From assembly GCA_963817785.1 (NCBI GenBank), contig CAWFPL010000002.1, positions 992,001 to 1,056,000 on the forward strand: a stretch of 64,000 nucleotides of DNA. The letters are read 5' to 3'. The notes beneath the pieces were generated by a model that was not told where the DNA came from, searched no databases, and saw nothing but the letters and a program-made list of their open reading frames with translations. Position numbers and translations under genes: made by a program. The stretch is from JAKALD01 sp963817785 (GTDB lineage Bacteria > Pseudomonadota > Gammaproteobacteria > Burkholderiales > SG8-39). Position 1 is the stretch's first letter; each line of letters starts with the position of its first letter. This document shows, in pieces, positions 42,430-51,322 of the stretch.

Positions 42430-45400
42430 ATGAACCCCAGCGCGGCTGCGCGCGCGCAGCGCCTTGCCGGCCTGCCTGCCATTGCCTTTGACCCCGCGCT
42501 TCCGGTCAACGCAAGACGGAGCGAGATCCGCGCCGCCATCGAGCGGCACCAGGTGGTCATCGTCTGCGGCGAGACCGGCTCGGGCAAGACCACGCAGCTG
42601 CCCAAGATCCTGCTCGAAATGGGGCGCGGCGCCGCGGGCGCCATCGGCCACACGCAGCCGCGCCGCATCGCGGCGCGCGCGGTGGCCGCGCGGCTCGCCG
42701 AGGAGCTGCGCGTCGAGCTGGGCGGCGCGGTCGGGTACAAGGTGCGTTTTCACGACAAGGTGCGGCCCGACTCGCTGGTCAAGCTGATGACCGACGGGAT
42801 CCTGCTCGCGGAAACGCAGGGCGACCCCGCGCTGCGCGACTACGACACGCTCATCATCGACGAGGCGCACGAGCGCAGTCTCAACATCGATTTCCTGCTC
42901 GGCTACCTGAAGCGCCTGCTGCCGGCGCGTCCCGAGCTGAAGCTGGTCGTCACCTCGGCGACGATCGACGCGGAGCGCTTCTCGCGGCACTTCGGCGGTG
43001 CGCCGGTGATCGAGGTCTCGGGCCGGCTCTACCCGGTCGAGGTGCGCTATCGGCCGGTCGAGGGTGACAAGGAGGACACTACGCGCGAAGAGGAAGAGCA
43101 GGCGCTTGCCGCGGCGGTGGACGAGACCTGCGGCGAGGGGGCCGGCGACGTGCTCGTATTCCTCCCGGGCGAGCGCGAGATCCGCGATGCCGCCGAGGTG
43201 CTGCGCAAGCACCACGCCGCGGCGCCCGGCGCGCCGCCCGAGATCGTGCCGCTGTACGGCAGGCTGTCGGCAGCCGAGCAGGACCGTGTGTTCAAGCCGG
43301 GCGCAGCCCGGCGCATCGTCCTCGCGACCAACGTCGCCGAAACCTCGCTCACGGTGCCGCGCATCCGCTACGTGGTGGACACTGGCCTGGCGCGCGTCAA
43401 GCGCTACAGCTATCGCAGCAAGGTCGAGCAGTTGCGCGTCGAGAACATATCGCAGGCCGCGGCCACGCAGCGCGCCGGGCGCTGCGGGCGCGTGGCGAAC
43501 GGCGTCTGCATTCGCCTGTACTCCGAGGAGGACTACCAGGCGCGTCCGGCATTTAGCGATCCGGAAGTTCTGCGCTCGTCGCTCGCCGCCGTGATCCTGC
43601 GCGCCAAGAGCCTGAACCTCGGTCCGGTCGAGGAGTTCCCGTTCCTCGACGCGCCCGGCCCGCGCGCGATCGCGGATGGCTACGCGCTGCTCGCGGAGCT
43701 CGGCGCGGTCGACGAGCATAACGATCTCACTGAGGTGGGCCGCGAGCTTGCGCGCCTGCCGCTCGATCCGCGCGTCGCGCGGATGCTGGTCGCCGCGCGC
43801 GCCGAAGGCTGCCTCGACCAGGTGCTGGTGATCGCGGCGGCGCTGTCGGTGCAGGACCCGCGCGAGCGGCCGCTCGAGCGCCAGGCCGCGGCCGACGAGC
43901 GGCACGCGCGCTTCGCCGACGAGCGCTCGGATTTCCTCGCGTTTCTCAAGCTGTGGACGTTCTTCGACGGCGAACTTGCGCACCAGAAGTCCAACCGCAA
44001 GCTGGCGCAGTCCTGCCGCGACCATTTCCTCTCGGTCGCGCGCATGCGCGAGTGGCGCGACATCCACGGCCAGCTGCATGCCAGCGTGGCCGAGCTCGGC
44101 TGGCGCAGCTCGAGCGCGGATTCCACGAAGCCGGAAGGCTATCGCGCCATCCACCGCGCGCTGCTCGCGGGCTTGCTCGGCAACGTGGGTATGCGCGACG
44201 AGGCGGAGGCCGGCTACAGCGGAGCACGCGGCATCAAGTTCTGGGTGCACCCGGGTTCGGGCACCAGGAAGCCCGGCAAATGGATCGTCGCCGGCGAGCT
44301 GGTGGAGACCACCCGCCTGTATGCGCGCAACGTGGCCGCGGTTGAGGCGCAGTGGCTGGAGGAGCTCGGCGCGCACCTGCTCAAGCGCCATCGCGAGCAG
44401 CCGCACTGGGAAAAGAGCCGCGCCCAGGTGGTGGCGCTCGAGCGCGGTACGCTCTACGGGCTGCCTCTGTACGTCAACCGGCGCGTGAATTACGGCCCGC
44501 TCGATCCGCCGCTTGGGCGCGAAATCTTCCTGCGCTCGGCGCTGGTCGAGGGCGAGCTCGAGACGCGCGCGCCGTTCTTTGCGCACAACCGCACGCTGCT
44601 GCGCGACATCGAGAAGCTCGAGCACAAGGCGCGCCGCCCGGACATCCTGGTGGACGAGGAACTGATCTACGCCTTCTACGACGCGCGCGTGCCGCAAGGC
44701 ATCCACAACGGCGTCGACTTCGACAAGTGGAGAACGGAGGCCGAGCGCAGCGCACCGCGGCTGCTGTTCCTCAAGCGCGAAGACCTGATGCGCCACGAGG
44801 CCGCGGGCATCACCACGGCGAATTTCCCGCACGGCTTGCGCTTCGGGCCGAACGAGTTCCAGCTCGAATACCATTTCGAACCCGGCTCGGTGCGCGACGG
44901 CGTCACGCTCACCGTGCCGGTGGCGCTGCTCAACCAGGTGCCGGCCGCGCGCTGCGAATGGCTGGTGCCGGGATTGCTGCGCGACAAGGTCCTGGCGCTG
45001 GCGAAATCGATGCCGCAGCGGCTGCGCCACAAGCTGGGCGCGCTCGCCGAGTTCGCGCAGGCGTTCGCAGCGGCGGGGCCGCCTTCGGATACGCCGCTCG
45101 CTCAGGCGCTGGCACGCCACATCCGCGCCGAGCTCAACCTCGAGGTGCCGGTGGATGCCTTTCGCCCCGACTCCGCGCCGCCGCATCTGCACATGAACTT
45201 CCGCGTCGTCGACGAGCACGGGCGCCAGCTCGGCATGGGGCGCAACCTCGCCGAGCTCAAGCGCGCGCTCGCGCCAGAGACCGAGGCGATCCTGCAAAGC
45301 GAGGCGCCGGCGCAGCTGGGTCGCGACGCGGGCGAGCGCTACACGACGTGGAGCTTCGGCGACCTGAGTGAGATGATGGAGATCCGGCGCGACGGCCAGA

Positions 45401-46191
45401 CGCTGCTCGGCTATCCCGCGCTGGTCGACGTCGGCGACGGGGTGACCCTGCAGGTGCTCGACTCGCCCGAGCGCGCGCGCGAGCTGCATCGAGCGGGTGT
45501 GCTCCGGCTGCTGGCGATCGCGTTCCGCGACCGGTTGCGCGACATCGGGAAGCAGGTGGCGCGCGACCAGCCGCTGAAGCTTAAGTTCGCTCAGATCGGG
45601 CGCGACGTGGAGCTTGAGGATGAGGTGGTGAGCGCCGCACTGGAGCGCGCGTTTCTGGCCGATTCCCTGCCCATGACGCAGGCCGAGTTCGCACGGCGCG
45701 TCGACGAGGGTCGCAGCCGGCTGAGCCTGATCGGCCAGGAGATCACGCGCACCGCCGCGACGATCCTGGCCGAGCACGCCGAGGTGCAGAAGAAGCTCGC
45801 GGCTGCGGCGAAGGCGTTTCCGCAGGCCGTGGAAGACCTGAAGCAGCAGTGCGCCCGGCTGTTGCACCCGCGCTTTCTTTCGCAGACGCCCTGGGAGCGA
45901 CTGCAGCACCTGCCACGCTACCTAAGGGGGGTCGCGCTGCGGCTCGACAAGCTGCGTGCCGATCCGGCGCGCGACGCGCGGCTCGCCGCCGAACTCGCGC
46001 CGCTGCAGGCGGCCTGGCTGCGCGAGTTCGCGGCGCGCGCCAGGGCCGGCGGCATGTCACCCGAGCTCGAGCAGTTCCGCTGGCTGCTCGAGGAGCTGCG
46101 CGTGTCGCTGTTTGCCCAGGAGCTGAAGACGCCGGTACCGGTATCGGTCAAGCGCCTGGCCAAGTTGTGGCACAGCATGCGTCGCGGCTAG
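42430..46191 (+). CDS. hrpA: ATP-dependent RNA helicase HrpA
   Basis: A 1253-residue DEAH-box helicase, near the E. coli length of 1300. Motifs: I GETGSGKTT (47-55), Ia HTQPRRIAAR, II DEAH (144-147), III VTSATID, V NVAETSLTVP and VI QRAGRCGR. The helicase-associated domain, OB-fold and long HrpA-specific C-terminal region follow. In E. coli HrpA rescues stalled ribosomes. The ATG at 42430 is chosen because the conserved region begins soon after; an earlier in-frame start at 42289 would overlap the previous gene. The last ~250 residues are rich in glutamine and leucine. Confidence 0.95.
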   Translation: MNPSAAARAQRLAGLPAIAFDPALPVNARRSEIRAAIERHQVVIVCGETGSGKTTQLPKILLEMGRGAAGAIGHTQPRRIAARAVAARLAEELRVELGGAVGYKVRFHDKVRPDSLVKLMTDGILLAETQGDPALRDYDTLIIDEAHERSLNIDFLLGYLKRLLPARPELKLVVTSATIDAERFSRHFGGAPVIEVSGRLYPVEVRYRPVEGDKEDTTREEEEQALAAAVDETCGEGAGDVLVFLPGEREIRDAAEVLRKHHAAAPGAPPEIVPLYGRLSAAEQDRVFKPGAARRIVLATNVAETSLTVPRIRYVVDTGLARVKRYSYRSKVEQLRVENISQAAATQRAGRCGRVANGVCIRLYSEEDYQARPAFSDPEVLRSSLAAVILRAKSLNLGPVEEFPFLDAPGPRAIADGYALLAELGAVDEHNDLTEVGRELARLPLDPRVARMLVAARAEGCLDQVLVIAAALSVQDPRERPLERQAAADERHARFADERSDFLAFLKLWTFFDGELAHQKSNRKLAQSCRDHFLSVARMREWRDIHGQLHASVAELGWRSSSADSTKPEGYRAIHRALLAGLLGNVGMRDEAEAGYSGARGIKFWVHPGSGTRKPGKWIVAGELVETTRLYARNVAAVEAQWLEELGAHLLKRHREQPHWEKSRAQVVALERGTLYGLPLYVNRRVNYGPLDPPLGREIFLRSALVEGELETRAPFFAHNRTLLRDIEKLEHKARRPDILVDEELIYAFYDARVPQGIHNGVDFDKWRTEAERSAPRLLFLKREDLMRHEAAGITTANFPHGLRFGPNEFQLEYHFEPGSVRDGVTLTVPVALLNQVPAARCEWLVPGLLRDKVLALAKSMPQRLRHKLGALAEFAQAFAAAGPPSDTPLAQALARHIRAELNLEVPVDAFRPDSAPPHLHMNFRVVDEHGRQLGMGRNLAELKRALAPETEAILQSEAPAQLGRDAGERYTTWSFGDLSEMMEIRRDGQTLLGYPALVDVGDGVTLQVLDSPERARELHRAGVLRLLAIAFRDRLRDIGKQVARDQPLKLKFAQIGRDVELEDEVVSAALERAFLADSLPMTQAEFARRVDEGRSRLSLIGQEITRTAATILAEHAEVQKKLAAAAKAFPQAVEDLKQQCARLLHPRFLSQTPWERLQHLPRYLRGVALRLDKLRADPARDARLAAELAPLQAAWLREFAARARAGGMSPELEQFRWLLEELRVSLFAQELKTPVPVSVKRLAKLWHSMRRG

Positions 46192-46200
46192 GATAGCGCC

Positions 46201-46947
46201 ATGAGCCGCATCGCCCGCTCGCTCGCCTTCGCGCTGGGGAACCTCTTCCACCCGCACATGCTTTGGCTGATGCTCTGGCCCGCGCTGATCGCAGTGGGTA
46301 TCTGGGGAACCGTGGCGCTCGTGTTCTGGGCGCAGCTCGCCCTCTGGCTTGCCGGCTTACTGAGCGGGTGGATCGCCAAGGCGACGTTCTTCGTCACCTG
46401 GGACGCGACCGACGTGGCGCTGGTCGCGGCCAAGATCCTGATTCTGCTCACGCTGGTGCCGCTGATCCAGCTCACTGCGCTGCTGATCCTCGGCATGTTC
46501 GGGATGCCGGCGATGGTCGACCACGTGGCGGCACGCCGTTTCCCTGCGCTACAGAGGCGCCACGGCGGCAGCTTCGTGGGCAGCGTCTGGAACAGCGTGG
46601 TGGCGATCCTCGGCCTGCTGGTGCTCGGCGTGGTCTCGCTGCCGTTCTGGATTTTTCCGCCGTTGTGGCCGCTCATCCCGCTGGCGGTCATGGGCTGGGT
46701 CAACCAGCGCGTGCTGCGCTACGATGCGCTCGCGGAGCACGCGGACGCGCGCGAGATGGGGCTGATCTTCGCCCAACGGCGGGGCGCGCTCTACCTGCTC
46801 GGGATGGTGCTCGCGCTGACGGCCTACGTCCCTCTGCTCGGATTTTTCGCACCGGTAATGTTCGGTCTGGCGTTCATCCACTACCTGCTCGCCGAGCTGC
46901 AGGCGCTTCGCGAAGCGCCCATCGAGGCGAGCGTGATCGAGGACTAG
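46201..46947 (+). CDS. EI24-domain membrane protein (CysZ-like)
   Basis: A 248-residue polytopic membrane protein of the EI24/CysZ family. It has four or five long hydrophobic segments (about 18-55, 68-104, 135-170, 200-232) and the family block ALLILGMFGMPAMVDHVA. In E. coli CysZ is a sulfate channel, but this branch is not assigned. The start is nine bases after hrpA. Its TAG stop is part of the CTAG target site of an IS5-family insertion, which now separates it from the CinA-like gene. Confidence 0.85.
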   Translation: MSRIARSLAFALGNLFHPHMLWLMLWPALIAVGIWGTVALVFWAQLALWLAGLLSGWIAKATFFVTWDATDVALVAAKILILLTLVPLIQLTALLILGMFGMPAMVDHVAARRFPALQRRHGGSFVGSVWNSVVAILGLLVLGVVSLPFWIFPPLWPLIPLAVMGWVNQRVLRYDALAEHADAREMGLIFAQRRGALYLLGMVLALTAYVPLLGFFAPVMFGLAFIHYLLAELQALREAPIEASVIED

Positions 46948-48275
46948 CAGTTCGTTGAAATTCGCCGCGATTCCATGGAATTCGTCGCGTCGTGGGTTGT
47001 CGAATGATGGTCGACAAGAATAAAAGGGAGCCGACGATGCGCGGTGCCGATGTGACCCAGGAGGGCATGTTCAGTTATCTCACGCTGGAGGACTACGTTC
47101 CGAAGGAACATCCGCTGCGGCCGATCCGCGAGATCGTGAACGCGGCGCTGCGCGAGATGGACGGGACGTTTGCGGCGATGTACGCGGATTCGGGGCGCGA
47201 TTCGACCCCGCCGGAGCAGCTGCTGCGAGGACTGATCCTGCAATCGCTGTACGGCTTGAGGAGCGAGCGGGTGCTGTGCGAACAGCTGGGCCACAACATG
47301 CTGTTTCGCTGGTTCGTCGGCCTGAGCGTAGACAGAACGCCTTGGGAGCACTCGACCTACACGAAGAACCGCGACCGGCTGATCGAGCATGAGGTGGTGC
47401 GCGAGCTCTTTGAGCGGGTGCTCGATCAGGCCAAGACGAAGGGGTTGCTGTCCTCGGAGCATTTCTCGGTGGACGGCACGCTGATCCGCGCCTGGGCCTC
47501 GCACAAGAGCTTCGTGCCCAAGGACGGAGCGCCCCCGCCGAGTTCCGGGAGCCGCGGCAACCCGGAGGTGGACTTCAAGGGCCAGCGGCGCACCAACGAC
47601 ACGCACCAGAGCACGACCGACCCGGAGGCGAGGTTTGCGACCAAGTCGTCCAAGGCCGGGGCGATTCCGGCTTACATGGGCCACGTGCTCACCGAGAACC
47701 GCAACGGCTTGGTGGTCGATGCGCGGCTCACGCAAGCAAGCGGCCGCGCCGAGCGCGAGGCCGCGCTCGATATGCTGGCCGAGCTGCCCGGGCAAGTGCG
47801 TAAGACCGTCGGCGCCGACAAGGCCTACGACACCGAAGACTTCGTCCAAGGTTGCCGGGATCTGAACGTCACGCCGCACGTGGCGCAGAACACCTCCGGG
47901 CGATCGAGCCGCATCGACAAGCGCACCGCGCGCCATGCCGGCTATCGCCTGAGCCAGTTCGCCCGCAAGCTCATCGAGACCGTGTTCGGCGACGCCAAGC
48001 AGCACGGCATCCTGCGCCAGGTGAAGCTGCGCGGTCTGGCCAAGGTCGAGTTGCTGTTCACGCTTGCGGCAACGGTGGTGAATCTGCGTCGGCTGCCGAA
48101 GCTTCTGGCGATGCATCCGAGTGGATACACGGGAGAGGTGCGTGCAGCGAGCGCGAAATGAACGCAAACGATCCCAATCCGGGGTCACGGCGAGCAGTCC
48201 CCGGGGTCCGATCCCGTCATCTCGACCATTCGGCATCGCTGAACTCATGAAAAACGTTCGAAGTTCAACAAACTG
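46948..48275 (+). mobile_element. IS5-family insertion sequence, complete, 1328 bp
   Basis: Terminal inverted repeats of about 17 bp: left CAGTTCGTTGAAATTCG (46948-46964), right end read inward CAGTTTGTTGAACTTCG (48259-48275), two mismatches. The element is flanked on both sides by CTAG (46944-46947 and 48276-48279), a 4-bp target duplication of the YTAR type known for the IS5 group. It carries one intact DDE transposase gene, so it may still be active. Confidence 0.92.
47037..48161 (+). CDS. IS5-family DDE transposase
   Basis: A 374-residue transposase. The N-terminal domain shows MFSYLTLEDYVPKEHPLRPI and LLRGLILQSLYGLRSERVL; the catalytic triad is D146 (FSVDGTLIRAW), D261 (GADKAYDTEDF) and E314 (RKLIETVFGDAKQH). 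GGGAG lies seven bases before the ATG at 47037; an in-frame start at 47004 is also possible. There is no frameshift or stop, so the gene looks functional. It lies fully inside the terminal repeats. Confidence 0.93.
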   Translation: MRGADVTQEGMFSYLTLEDYVPKEHPLRPIREIVNAALREMDGTFAAMYADSGRDSTPPEQLLRGLILQSLYGLRSERVLCEQLGHNMLFRWFVGLSVDRTPWEHSTYTKNRDRLIEHEVVRELFERVLDQAKTKGLLSSEHFSVDGTLIRAWASHKSFVPKDGAPPPSSGSRGNPEVDFKGQRRTNDTHQSTTDPEARFATKSSKAGAIPAYMGHVLTENRNGLVVDARLTQASGRAEREAALDMLAELPGQVRKTVGADKAYDTEDFVQGCRDLNVTPHVAQNTSGRSSRIDKRTARHAGYRLSQFARKLIETVFGDAKQHGILRQVKLRGLAKVELLFTLAATVVNLRRLPKLLAMHPSGYTGEVRAASAK

Positions 48276-48288
48276 CTAGGAGACGCGC

Positions 48289-49041
48289 TTGGCGATCGGC
48301 GCTCTGATCATCGGCGACGAGATCCTCGTGGGCAAGCGGCAGGACAGGCACTTTGCGTTCCTGGTCGAGGCGCTCGCGCGCCGCGGCTTGCGTCTCGCCT
48401 GGTGCGAGTACCTCGGCGACGAGCCGGAGCGGATCACCGGGACGCTCGCGCGCAGCTTCGCTTCAGGCGACGTCGTGTTCAGCTTCGGCGGCATCGGGGC
48501 TACGCCAGACGACCATACGCGGCAGTGCGCCGCTGCCGCGCTCGGCGTGCCGCTAGTCCTGCATGCGACGGCCGAAGCGGAAATCCGCGGCCGATTCGGC
48601 GGCGAGGCGACGCCGCAACGCCTCAAGATGGGCGAGTTCCCGGCCGGCTGCGAGATCATTCCGAACCCGGTCAACCGCATCCCCGGCTTCGCGGCGCGCG
48701 AGCATTACTTCGTGCCGGGCTTTCCGCAGATGGCCTGGCCGATGGTCGAGGCGGTGCTCGATACGAAGTACCGCCACCTTTTCGATCGCGATCGCTGGGC
48801 CGAGGCTTCGATCTTCGTATTCGGGGCGGGCGAGAGCCAGCTGGTGCCGGTGATGGAGGCGATCGAGGCGAGCTACCGCAAGCTCAAGGTGTTCAGCCTG
48901 CCGTCGATGGGGTTGGATGGATCGCGGCTGCATGTGGAGCTGGGCGTGCGGGGAGACCCGGATGAGGTCGGCGCCGCGATCACGGTGCTCCGCGCCAGCG
49001 TGCGCCAGGCGGGGTTTCCGTTCGAGGAAGTCGCACGCTGA
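48289..49041 (+). CDS. CinA N-terminal type molybdopterin-binding protein
   Basis: A 250-residue protein equal to the MoaB/MogA-like N-terminal domain of CinA, without the C-terminal deamidase domain. Motifs are ALIIGDEILVGKRQDRH, the pterin-binding-like VVFSFGGIGATPDDHT and FVPGFPQMAWPMVEAVL. The start is a TTG at 48289 with AGGAG (48278-48282) six bases upstream. That ribosome site lies directly beside the IS target duplication and survived the insertion. Before the insertion the gene would have followed the EI24 gene by about nine bases in one operon. Activity is uncertain. Confidence 0.85.
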   Translation: MAIGALIIGDEILVGKRQDRHFAFLVEALARRGLRLAWCEYLGDEPERITGTLARSFASGDVVFSFGGIGATPDDHTRQCAAAALGVPLVLHATAEAEIRGRFGGEATPQRLKMGEFPAGCEIIPNPVNRIPGFAAREHYFVPGFPQMAWPMVEAVLDTKYRHLFDRDRWAEASIFVFGAGESQLVPVMEAIEASYRKLKVFSLPSMGLDGSRLHVELGVRGDPDEVGAAITVLRASVRQAGFPFEEVAR

Positions 49042-49092
49042 GAAACCGGGACTCTTCAGGTACAACGACGGCGCGCCGCCCGCAACAACGCA

Positions 49093-49122
49093 AAAGCGGC
49101 GTGGCTTGCGCCACGCCGCTTT
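49093..49122. terminator. Bidirectional terminator between CinA-like gene and phasin
   Basis: A perfect 13-bp stem AAAGCGGCGTGGC / GCCACGCCGCTTT with a TTGC loop has A and T flanks on the two sides. It separates convergent genes, as expected for a terminator used in both directions. Confidence 0.8.
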
Positions 49123-49208
49123 CGTTCCGGTTCGGAACCGGCCGCCCTTGGGCTGCTTACCGTTCTACGCTCGGCGCTTTGCAGCGCCGCGCCCAATCCG
49201 AGGCCGAT

Positions 49209-49751
49209 TCAGGCGGCCTTTTTCGACTTGGCCAGCCCTTTCACGGTCTCGGTCGCGGCGCTGACGTTGGCTTCCGCGATCTCGGTCGCCTGCTTCGCCA
49301 CCTTGTTGAAATTGTCGTAGGCCGAGTTCGCGGCGGCGATCATCTGCTTGACTGCGGCCACGGCGACGTCCGAGCCGGCCGGCGCGTTCTTGGCGACCTT
49401 GTCGAGCAGCGAGGCGAAGTTGTCGTTCAATTCGGCCACGCGCTTCTCCGCCAGCTTCGACACCTCGGCATTGGTCTCGGTGGCAAGCTCGTAGGCGTTC
49501 TTCGAGTAGGCGATCGCCTTCTCGAGCGCCGGCTGCGCGAAGGAGTTCTGCAGGCTGATGAACTCCTGCACATCCCGCGCGCCGACGAGGGCGCGCGTGT
49601 TCGCGAGCGCGTCCTCGAACGCGGTCTTGACGGCGTTCGCGTTGAGGGCTGCGAGCTTCTCCACTGCGGCAAACTGCGCGGCGGCGAGAGACAGCACGGT
49701 TTCGACATTGGTTTTCGTGGTTTCTTGAATCTGTTCCGGGGTTACGTACAT
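49209..49751 (-). CDS. phaP: Phasin (PhaP family)
   Basis: A 180-residue helical protein that coats polyhydroxyalkanoate granules. The N-terminal MYVTPEQIQETTKTNVETVL and the long alanine-rich amphipathic helix are typical of the PhaP family of betaproteobacteria. It ends in KGLAKSKKAA. The ATG at 49751 has AGGAG eight bases upstream. A sigma-70 promoter and two PhaR-like operators lie upstream. It is a single-gene unit ending at the 49093-49122 hairpin. No pha synthase genes are in the window, but the protein implies PHA storage. Confidence 0.93.
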   Translation of the reverse strand: MYVTPEQIQETTKTNVETVLSLAAAQFAAVEKLAALNANAVKTAFEDALANTRALVGARDVQEFISLQNSFAQPALEKAIAYSKNAYELATETNAEVSKLAEKRVAELNDNFASLLDKVAKNAPAGSDVAVAAVKQMIAAANSAYDNFNKVAKQATEIAEANVSAATETVKGLAKSKKAA

Positions 49752-49809
49752 GGTCTGCTCCTGTCTGTCCTGGGGTCCGAGTATTCTGGCTGCGTGCGCG
49801 CTGCGTTGG

Positions 49810-49824
49810 TTGTGCAGTGCAGCA
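49810..49824 (-). promoter_or_regulatory. PhaR-like operator 1 (downstream of -10)
   Basis: TTGTGCAGTGCAGCA on the plus strand, a TGC/GCA-rich repeat like those bound by the PHA repressor PhaR. It covers the predicted transcription start of phaP. The second copy differs at one base of 15. Confidence 0.6.
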
Positions 49825-49830
49825 ATTTGG

Positions 49831-49858
49831 ATGTTAGGCCTTTCCTGTGAAAAGTCAA
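49831..49858 (-). promoter_or_regulatory. phaP sigma-70 promoter
   Basis: On the minus strand TTGACT (49853-49858) and TAACAT (49831-49836) are spaced by 16 bp. The start is expected near 49824, giving a leader of about 73 bases. Confidence 0.65.
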
Positions 49859-49863
49859 TGGGA

Positions 49864-49878
49864 TTGTGCAATGCAGCA
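49864..49878 (-). promoter_or_regulatory. PhaR-like operator 2 (upstream of -35)
   Basis: TTGTGCAATGCAGCA, 14 of 15 bases identical to operator 1 and 54 bp away in direct orientation. It begins six bases beyond the -35 element, so the two copies bracket the promoter. Confidence 0.6.
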
Positions 49879-50315
49879 TCTCAGCGTGGTGTACTGCAAA
49901 AGACCCTGAATCCAATAGCAATTCCTCACGGTGTCGTGATCGCTGCCGGGGCAGGCCGGGGGAGAGCCAAGCCGCCGCGACCGTGCCCAGAGACCCGGCT
50001 GGATAGGTGGAGGGCTCGTGCCGACGGCACTAAGTTAGCGCTCGCTTCTTGAAATTCCTCGAGCTCCCAAGTCGTAGACCGCGAAGCGCCTGCGGTCGCA
50101 CGCAGCACATCGGGCGCAGTACCGCCGCTCGATCCCCATGTCGGTCGAAGCGAGCTTCGAGCGGCTCCTAGTGCAGTGGGATCCCCGGCTACGCTTAGAG
50201 CACTGGCCGACCCCGAGGGCGCCACGACCCCTGGCACGGCCCCACGACCGGCCGCTCGTTCGCGATCGTTTATCCTGTGCCCCCGCGCGGTCGCACGGCG
50301 TGAGCACTGCGCCGG
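49879..50315. other. Intergenic region between phaP promoter and EamA gene
   Basis: About 437 bp. Beyond the phaP control region I see no convincing ORF, RNA or repeat. A third loose TGTACTGCA-like element follows operator 2 near 49890. The right part is GC-rich and must contain the EamA gene promoter, which is not obvious. Confidence 0.4.
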
Positions 50316-51317
50316 ATGAAAGCGAAGCTTTGGCAACCCGGCCGGATGACGGCCCTGAACGTGCAAAAACAACAAGAACCCGTTGTTCCCCGCCGCGCCA
50401 GCGGCGACACCCTACCGCCCGCGTTGTGGCTGCAGCTGGCCGGTCTGACGCTGGTGTGGGGCTTCAACTGGCCGTTGATGAAGGTGGTGCTCACCGAGGT
50501 GCCGCCATGGAGCTTCCGCAGCCTGTGCTTCCTTGCCGCGTTCGTTGCGCTCGGGGCCGTGGCACGCGCCCGTGGCCAGCCCTTTGCGTTGCCACGGGGC
50601 ACTTGGCCGCGCGTGGCGCTGGTCGCGCTCTTTACCGTCACGCTCAACAACGTCCTTTTGATGCTCGCCATTCCAACGCTGCCGGCGGGACGCACCGTCA
50701 TCCTGTACTACACGATGCCGGTATGGAGCGTGCTCCTCGCCGCCTGGCTCCTCGGCGAACGTCTCAGCGCGCGCCGACTGGCGGGCCTTGCCGCGGGTGC
50801 CGCCGGCGTCGGCCTGCTGGTGGTGCGTGACCTGAGCCGACTCGACCACGTCTCGTCCGGAATGCTGCTGATGCTGGGGGCCGCGTTTTGCTGGGCGCTC
50901 GGCACCGTGCTGCAAAAGCGCCTGCCGGTGGCGCTGCCCGCGACCAGCTACACTGCCTGGGTGATGCTTCTCGGCGGCATCCCGATTTTCCTGATGGTGC
51001 CGGCGCTCGAGCTCGATAAGCTGCGGGCGCTGCACGCGGTGTCGTTCTGGCCCGCGTTCGGCGTGCTCTACAACATGTTCGCGGTGTTCGTCTTCGGCTG
51101 GTGGTCCTGGATCCGGCTGGTCGAGCGCGCCCCGGCCGGGGTCGCGGCGATCTCCTCGCTGATGGTGCCGGTGGTGGGCGTGTTCGCCGGAATGCTGTTC
51201 CTCGGCGAGCGGCCGGCGTGGCAGGACTATGCGGCGCTCGCGCTGGTGAGCCTGGCGATGGCGAGCGTGATGCTGCCCGGGCGCCGCGACCGGACCCCGG
51301 CGCCGCCTGCGCCCTGA
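50316..51317 (+). CDS. EamA/DMT-family transporter 1
   Basis: A 333-residue drug/metabolite transporter with ten membrane helices in two EamA repeats. The repeat hallmarks are LTLVWGFNWPLMKVVLTEVPP at the start and LMVPVVGVFAGMLFLGERPAW at the end, with AAWLLGERLSARRLAG at the end of the first repeat. The start may be ATG 50316 or ATG 50346 (MTALNVQKQQ); neither has a good ribosome site. It is followed after five bases by a paralogue, so the two may form a heteromer or be recent duplicates. The substrate is unknown. Confidence 0.88.
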   Translation: MKAKLWQPGRMTALNVQKQQEPVVPRRASGDTLPPALWLQLAGLTLVWGFNWPLMKVVLTEVPPWSFRSLCFLAAFVALGAVARARGQPFALPRGTWPRVALVALFTVTLNNVLLMLAIPTLPAGRTVILYYTMPVWSVLLAAWLLGERLSARRLAGLAAGAAGVGLLVVRDLSRLDHVSSGMLLMLGAAFCWALGTVLQKRLPVALPATSYTAWVMLLGGIPIFLMVPALELDKLRALHAVSFWPAFGVLYNMFAVFVFGWWSWIRLVERAPAGVAAISSLMVPVVGVFAGMLFLGERPAWQDYAALALVSLAMASVMLPGRRDRTPAPPAP

Positions 51318-51322
51318 GCGCG

